Assembly: GCA_041656175.1 (NCBI GenBank) | Contig: JBBAEA010000127.1 | Location: 1 to 9,928, forward strand | DNA length: 9,928 nt | Source of the DNA: JBBAEA01 sp041656175 | GTDB lineage: Bacteria; Myxococcota_A; Bradymonadia; UBA4248 | Direction of reading: 5' to 3' | Part shown: one piece after another, positions 6,105 through 9,928 of the stretch | How positions within the stretch are numbered: position 1 is the stretch's first letter | Layout: each line of letters starts with the position of its first letter | Program-made: the position numbers and the translations under genes | Notes under the pieces: model-generated | What the model was told of the DNA's origin: nothing | Seen by the model: the letters and a program-made list of their open reading frames with translations, nothing else | The model's database searches: none

Positions 6105-8110
6105 GCTTTGCTTTTGGAATCGTAGCGTCGCAGCAGTTCAGCTACGATTTGGGCTTCACCGACATCAGCTCTAAAACCGTAGAGCTTCAACACGGCGGAG
6201 TCGAGTTTTTGATGCGCTTTTAGAAGAACTGGCGGCATGCTTAGCGGATCATAAAGAGCCGCTAGACTAGAATCGGGGAACAGATTTCGAGTCTTGAGTA
6301 TGGTTTGAGCTAGAGCAGAAATTCTTTGCTTTTCCTTTTCATTGGGATCTGGCCAAGGGAAGTTATTGTATACGATATCAATTGAATAGCGATAGTCGAT
6401 TTTTAGTCTTCCCGCTACAGCGCGCATCCATGCGTTGTGGACGCTAGAGGTGAGTAAAGCAAATTCATATAAACCCGCATCGGCTATGGTAAAAACAGCA
6501 TTTGTGGCAATGACATCGCGCGAGACGAAAGCGATGGGGATATACTTTCGCCTTTCTGAAATAGTGCTAGGTACGACGAGGTAGTCGCTTTCAGGCTGTC
6601 GATTCTCCATAAATAGTGTTGGAAATTGTGCAAATTTTTGCGTAGCAATTTTTCGGCTTTTTTGTCGAAAATCCTGTACAGCTTGCACGCGTTTGAGCAC
6701 CAAAGGCATGCGTTTTAGCATCTTTGGATCGATATCAACTAACCAAAGGCAGCAGCGCATTTTACCGTTAATGAAGTCTTTGGCCCCAAGCAATCTTTTG
6801 ATATATGGCTTGGCTTCTGCTTCCTTAGCAATAAAATCGTCGTATTCTGAGTTTTTAATAATTAGCATTCCACCATCAACGGGTTTGCTACCATAAAGCA
6901 TTGCGGGTACATCGCAGAGCGGGCTACGGCGACTTTTTACCAAAATATCGGGAGCGTCAGTTAAATACAGATTAATGTTTTTGGCCGTGATAATCTTGTC
7001 ATGCTCGTAAATATACTTTGGCTTTTCGCTATCTTTAGTTTTTTTGCTCCGCGGGCTAGTTTTCTTGCTAAAGCCAATGATAACGCAGTACACCGCTGCT
7101 TGGCCTTTGCCCTCATTAATCCACTTAAAGCTGCGGTAGGCAAAGTTAATTTCTATTTGGTACGGCTTTAGTGTATTACACAGGGCAGCGACTTGTTCGC
7201 CTTGTGTAATAGAGTTTGTAGCGACAAAGGCAATTTTAGTTTTGGGAGAGTGCTTTAAACACTGAGCTGCTAATAGGAACCAGCAGGCGACGTAGTCTAA
7301 GATAGCCACTTTAGGGAAGAGTTTGGCCATATCTTGTTTTTGCTCGTCGGTTTGGTTGCTGAAACCTACATACGGCGGGTTGCCAAAGATATAGTCGAAG
7401 TACTCTTCTTTATTTTTTAGCAGACTTTGCCATGGAATATGAATGGCGTTGCCGTGAACGATATTTGCGGCACTTTTCAAAGGGATGCGCAGAACAACGC
7501 TGATATTGGGTAAGTGCTTAGCTACGATTTTACGTGCCTCCAGCATCATGAGATGATCCATCAGCCACAGCGACACGCGCGCAACCTCGCAGGGGAAGGC
7601 TTTAATCTCTATGCCGTAGAATTGATCCACATCAATAAGAATTTCAGAGCGCGTAAATAAACTTGTCTGGCCTTTGAGCTTTTCTTCGATGATGCGGTTT
7701 TCTAAACGACGCAGCTCGCGGTAGCTTATCAGTAAAAAGTTACCGCAACCGCAGGCAGGATCGAAGAATTTTAATGAACGTAGCTCCTTATGAAATTTGT
7801 TCAAGCTAGCCTTTGTATGGCGTAGTTCTTCGAATTTGGCGTTTAAATCGTCGAGGAAAAGCGGGTTTAAGACTTTTAATATGTTCTCCTCGCTAGTGTA
7901 ATGTACTCCGTTTTGTCGCCTTTCGTCCTCCTCCATAATACCTTGGAACATGGCGCCGAAAATCGCTGGCGAAATCTTGTGCCAATCAAAGTAGCAGCAG
8001 TGAATGAGCACCTCGCGCAGTGCCGCATTGAAGCGTGGTAGTCGCAAAGTTTCACTAAAGAGCGCACCATCTATATAGGAGAATTTTGCGAGCTCGCCGT
8101 AAGAGGACAA
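6089..8110 (-). CDS. 5'-truncated MmeI-type (type IIL) restriction-modification protein
   Basis: The family combines an N-terminal endonuclease, a helical spacer, an N6-adenine methyltransferase and a target-recognition domain in one chain (MmeI has about 919 residues). Only the last 673 residues remain. They start in the spacer (FSYIDGALF; RRQNGVHYTSEENI at 64-77), continue with motif I FDPACGCGNF (116-125) and catalytic NPPY (244-247), VATNSITQGEQV (296-307), and the recognition part ending in DYRYSIDIVYNNFPWPDP (572-589). The nuclease domain is absent. The only in-frame start is TTG 8110, without a ribosome site, and family-like residues (RAQNIQLSS) continue upstream of it until a stop at 8168-8170, so the 5' end looks deleted. 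The last codons lie inside repeat copy B. Probably a non-functional remnant, at best an orphan methyltransferase. Confidence 0.8.
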   Translation of the reverse strand: MSSYGELAKFSYIDGALFSETLRLPRFNAALREVLIHCCYFDWHKISPAIFGAMFQGIMEEDERRQNGVHYTSEENILKVLNPLFLDDLNAKFEELRHTKASLNKFHKELRSLKFFDPACGCGNFLLISYRELRRLENRIIEEKLKGQTSLFTRSEILIDVDQFYGIEIKAFPCEVARVSLWLMDHLMMLEARKIVAKHLPNISVVLRIPLKSAANIVHGNAIHIPWQSLLKNKEEYFDYIFGNPPYVGFSNQTDEQKQDMAKLFPKVAILDYVACWFLLAAQCLKHSPKTKIAFVATNSITQGEQVAALCNTLKPYQIEINFAYRSFKWINEGKGQAAVYCVIIGFSKKTSPRSKKTKDSEKPKYIYEHDKIITAKNINLYLTDAPDILVKSRRSPLCDVPAMLYGSKPVDGGMLIIKNSEYDDFIAKEAEAKPYIKRLLGAKDFINGKMRCCLWLVDIDPKMLKRMPLVLKRVQAVQDFRQKSRKIATQKFAQFPTLFMENRQPESDYLVVPSTISERRKYIPIAFVSRDVIATNAVFTIADAGLYEFALLTSSVHNAWMRAVAGRLKIDYRYSIDIVYNNFPWPDPNEKEKQRISALAQTILKTRNLFPDSSLAALYDPLSMPPVLLKAHQKLDSAVLKLYGFRADVGEAQIVAELLRRYDSKSKALRKL

Positions 8111-8164
8111 CTGGATATTTTGCGCCCTGGATGGGATGGCGTGGGGAATGAGTAGGTAAATGTG

Positions 8165-8191
8165 AGTTTACACAAAAACCTGACACTCCCC
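8165..8191 (-). mobile_element. Possible IS256-family terminal end remnant
   Basis: On the minus strand the sequence reads GGGGA, then GTGTCAGGTTTTTGTGTAAA (8186-8167), then CTC. This looks like the terminal inverted repeats of IS256-family elements, whose ends characteristically carry a TTGTGTAAA block about 20 bases inside the tip. The element's interior would point toward the truncated methyltransferase gene, which starts about 55 bp away. There is no transposase and no second end in the window, so this would be a scar left by deletion. The assignment is from memory of the motif, not from a search. Confidence 0.35.
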
Positions 8192-8370
8192 ATTCTTTTC
8201 TCTTCTCTCTCTTGCGAAGAATAGAATGATATTCAAGCCATGTTAAATATAGCATTTTACGCGTTGTACACTTGTAAAATTCTGCTGTTTTGATGTATAG
8301 AATCCTACTATGCAGCTTTCGCAATCTGCGCTTACTGCGTCCTTGCTACCCACTTTGTCAGAGTCCTTCT
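8192..8370. other. Spacer upstream of the SspB-like gene
   Basis: No gene is visible. A C/T-rich stretch (about 8190-8212) is followed by A/T-rich sequence. A weak promoter candidate for the downstream gene is TTGTAA (8272-8277), an 18-bp spacer and TATAGA (8296-8301). The 27 in-frame codons before ATG 8371 show no family similarity that I recognise and are treated as leader. Confidence 0.3.
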
Positions 8371-8904
8371 ATGTTAAAAGTTCTTTTCAATGATACTCTT
8401 AAGCGCCAAGTTTTCACCGAGTTGATCGAAGAAAGCATGCTTGGGTTGATCATTTTGACCCATATCGAAGGACTAATAATCCCCGATTATCTCTACAAAT
8501 TGGAATTTGTCACCCTAAACTTTAGCCATAGGTTTGGCATCGCCGACTTCAGCTACGGCGAAGAGGGTGTAGAGGCCAGCCTGTCTTTCTCTGGTAAAAA
8601 CTTCTTCTGTAAGGTTCCATGGTCTGGCGTCGTAGCGATTATACATTCGCAAACTGATGATGAGTATCTCTTCCCGCTCAGTTTTACGAGCAACTTTCTT
8701 GCAGGCTATAGAGCTTTGAACAATACAACGCATCTTCGCAGGCTTCCCAGTGAATTGATTCAGGAATATGGCGAAAACTTCATCATAGAGCTTGACTCCG
8801 AGGGAAAAGAGCGTCTTCGTATAATAAAGGAAAACGAGTACATTAGCCAAGAGGGTAAGTTCTATAAACCAAGAAAAACTAGTCATCTCAGCCTAGTGGA
8901 CTAA
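8371..8904 (+). CDS. SspB-family (ClpXP adaptor-like) protein
   Basis: It has 177 residues. SspB proteins bind ssrA-tagged or other substrates and deliver them to the ClpXP protease in the cytoplasm. The pattern seen here fits that fold: an N-terminal helix (FNDTLKRQVFTELIEES), a strand with LIIPDYL, FVTLNFSHRFGIADFSY (46-62), GVEASLSFSGKNFFCKVPW (66-84) and SGVVAI (85-90). The LSF-GG/VPW-like core resembles alpha- and deltaproteobacterial SspB rather than the E. coli form. The tail from about 105 is family-poor and charged, ending KTSHLSLVD, which loosely recalls the C-terminal ClpX-binding tail (LRVVK in E. coli). ATG 8371 is chosen because family similarity begins there; no good ribosome site is visible, and an earlier ATG at 8293 would add 26 residues. 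It is a single gene. The identification is by pattern only. Confidence 0.6.
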   Translation: MLKVLFNDTLKRQVFTELIEESMLGLIILTHIEGLIIPDYLYKLEFVTLNFSHRFGIADFSYGEEGVEASLSFSGKNFFCKVPWSGVVAIIHSQTDDEYLFPLSFTSNFLAGYRALNNTTHLRRLPSELIQEYGENFIIELDSEGKERLRIIKENEYISQEGKFYKPRKTSHLSLVD

Positions 8905-8908
8905 TCGA

Positions 8909-9112
8909 GAGAAGCTCTGATTCTTTGGGGCTACCGCCCCAAATTCCGTCTAAGGGTTATCGCCATTAGAACCCGCTTTTGTATGGTAATTATTGATTTT
9001 ATTGACTTTATTTTGAAAACCCGCCTGACTTTCGTTGTTTTAATCAAGGGCAGCTTTGAAAGCTGCCCCTACTTTTTTGGCAATTTTCACATTGTTCAGA
9101 GTTTCGCTAAAC
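8909..9112 (+). repeat. Dispersed hairpin repeat, copy C
   Basis: It starts a few bases after the SspB-like stop codon with GAAGCTCTGATT, followed by the hairpin TTTGGGGC-TACC-GCCCCAAA (about 8923-8943), a CTAAGGG...CATTAG near-palindrome, ATTGATTTTATTGACTTTAT, the CTGACTTTCGTTGTTTTAAT block and a 9-bp hairpin GGGCAGCTT-TGA-AAGCTGCCC (9048-9068). That hairpin is followed after a short gap by six T and is probably the terminator of the SspB-like gene. The element ends near CAGAGTTTC (9097-9105). It has one G/C hairpin unit where copy B has three. Confidence 0.85.
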
Positions 9113-9126
9113 CCATACGATGACTT

Positions 9127-9177
9127 GTAGTTATCATTAATAAGCCGCCCAAAGGACGGCTTATTAATGATAACTAC
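9127..9177. terminator. Long perfect hairpin, probable bidirectional terminator
   Basis: A 21-bp perfect stem pairs 9127-9147 with 9157-9177. Its G/C core is AAGCCG/CGGCTT and the flanks are rich in A and T (TTATTAATGATAA). Two further pairs form after one mismatch, leaving a tiny AAA loop. The A/T flanks provide a U-rich tail in either direction. It overlaps the TAG stop codon (9174-9176) of the minus-strand lipoprotein gene and lies just after repeat copy C, so it can stop transcription from both convergent genes. Confidence 0.7.
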
Positions 9178-9680
9178 TTTGCGGCAGGCGCAACTTGGTT
9201 CATTTCTAAGTAATATACTACCGAGTCATTGAACATATTCTCTACCGCCGTTAACAACGCTTTCTTCACATCTTTGGCACCAGCCAATGACATGCCTGGG
9301 CGCGCAATTTCTGACCCATCACGTTTAATCCAGCGAATCTTATAGTCTAACTTGAGTACAGCACCGTCGAAATACTGGTCACCCATGCAGCTTACTTGGA
9401 TTTCGTCTACCTTTAATACGGAATCGGCGAGTTCGGGCGAGGTAATGGGAACCTTTTCGCTGGCAATGTGTTTGAAGCCATTCTTTAACGTTTGGCGGAA
9501 TTCCTTTACATCCTTACCGCATGCCTTAAATGTGTTGGGCACACCTTCATCGACTAAAGCCATGGTCCCAAAATATCCCATCTTTAGTGCCACGGGCTCT
9601 GGCTCTAAGGCCGAAATTCCACAAGCAGTGGACACGATCGCAAAAGCAGCCAATGTTAAAGCCATTAAAGATTTCTTCAT
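9174..9680 (-). CDS. Small putative lipoprotein of unknown function
   Basis: It has 168 residues. The N-terminus MKKSLMALTLAAFAIVSTAC is a signal sequence with a lipobox-like end. Cys20 would be lipidated, although the -3 residue is Ser rather than the usual Leu/Val, so signal peptidase I processing is possible. The mature part is about 148 residues, without membrane segments, and has two further cysteines (54 and 98) that could pair in the periplasm. It has an alternating pattern near VLKLDYKIRWIKRDGSEI (108-125) and a helical C-terminal region (AKDVKKALLTAVENMF). I recognise no family. AAAGG seven bases before ATG 9680 supports the start. It is transcribed alone and convergent with the SspB-like gene. 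Confidence 0.75.
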   Translation of the reverse strand: MKKSLMALTLAAFAIVSTACGISALEPEPVALKMGYFGTMALVDEGVPNTFKACGKDVKEFRQTLKNGFKHIASEKVPITSPELADSVLKVDEIQVSCMGDQYFDGAVLKLDYKIRWIKRDGSEIARPGMSLAGAKDVKKALLTAVENMFNDSVVYYLEMNQVAPAAK

Positions 9681-9928
9681 TCTTGTACCTTTAAATGTTT
9701 TGGGAACAGACTTGTTCCATTTATTGAACCTGCGTAAACCTAAATCACTCAGGCTCTAGCATTGTGGTAATAATTACGAAAAAATGCAAGTAGCCATATT
9801 TTGAAGACTAAGCATAGCCAAACGGCCGCAAAGTCCTGTTTCGCCAAAAACTGGACGGGGCGTCGCGGGGTGTCCCCGCGGAGCAGCCTGTTGAACAAAT
9901 AGAAAGTGAAGCCCAAAAAGTAAAAAAA
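9681..9928. other. Gene-free right edge with two inverted repeats
   Basis: A perfect inverted repeat GGAACA-GACT-TGTTCC (9703-9718) lies 23 bp upstream of the lipoprotein start. It could be an operator or a hairpin in the mRNA leader. A G/C hairpin CGCGGGG-TGT-CCCCGCG (9864-9880) lies further out in a short G/C-rich island and has no T-run. No coding frame of interest continues to the window end. Confidence 0.45.

Noticed and set aside
8055..8324. 89-codon minus-strand frame upstream of the methyltransferase as its missing N-terminus
   Set aside because: Its residues show no resemblance to the MmeI-type nuclease or spacer, and it overlaps the methyltransferase in another frame.
8515..8886. 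123-codon minus-strand frame opposite the SspB-like gene
   Set aside because: It is the antisense shadow of the better-supported plus-strand gene and has no recognisable domain.

Overview
The window comes from a Gram-negative bacterium, proteobacterial in the broad sense. The evidence is a signal-peptide-bearing DsbD-type thiol reductase, an NhaA antiporter, a probable outer-membrane or periplasmic lipoprotein and a ClpX-adaptor-like (SspB-family) protein. The SspB-like sequence resembles the alpha-/deltaproteobacterial form more than the E. coli form, but I cannot name the genus. This is mixed housekeeping and accessory sequence with roomy intergenic spaces filled by hairpin-rich repeats. 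I see no phage, CRISPR array or complete insertion sequence.

Layout. 1-470 has no gene. It holds half of a palindromic repeat (1-69), an inverted copy of a dispersed hairpin repeat (262-376) and a likely promoter (409-437). This is followed by tRNA-Thr(CGT) (471-543) and nhaA (633-1892, +) with a clean terminator (1925-1958). A large foldback repeat (2007-2152) separates nhaA from a convergent dsbD-like gene (2189-4522, -). A 209-bp divergent intergenic region lies between dsbD and an acyl-CoA dehydrogenase (4732-5853, +). A second copy of the dispersed repeat (about 5854-6104) follows. It contains a 31-bp hairpin unit in three tandem copies and supplies the last codons of the next gene, a 5'-truncated MmeI-type (type IIL) restriction-modification gene (6089-8110, -). 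At the truncated end lies a short sequence like an IS256-family terminus (8165-8191). Then come an SspB-like gene (8371-8904, +), the third repeat copy (about 8909-9112), a strong hairpin (9127-9177) and a small lipoprotein gene (9174-9680, -). The last 248 bp have no gene.

How the genes relate. No operon or multi-gene system is evident: every gene stands alone and neighbours often face different directions. NhaA (Na+/H+ exchange) and the DsbD-like protein (electron delivery to periplasmic thiols) are inner-membrane housekeeping functions, the acyl-CoA dehydrogenase is a soluble flavoenzyme, and the methyltransferase looks like the decaying remainder of a defence enzyme. The most distinctive content is non-coding: two separate repeat families, one a roughly 146-bp foldback element and one a roughly 200-250-bp element that follows gene stop codons, both apparently without coding capacity. 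I did not find a convincing new biological system; the repeat families and the truncated type IIL gene with its IS-like scar are the best leads.
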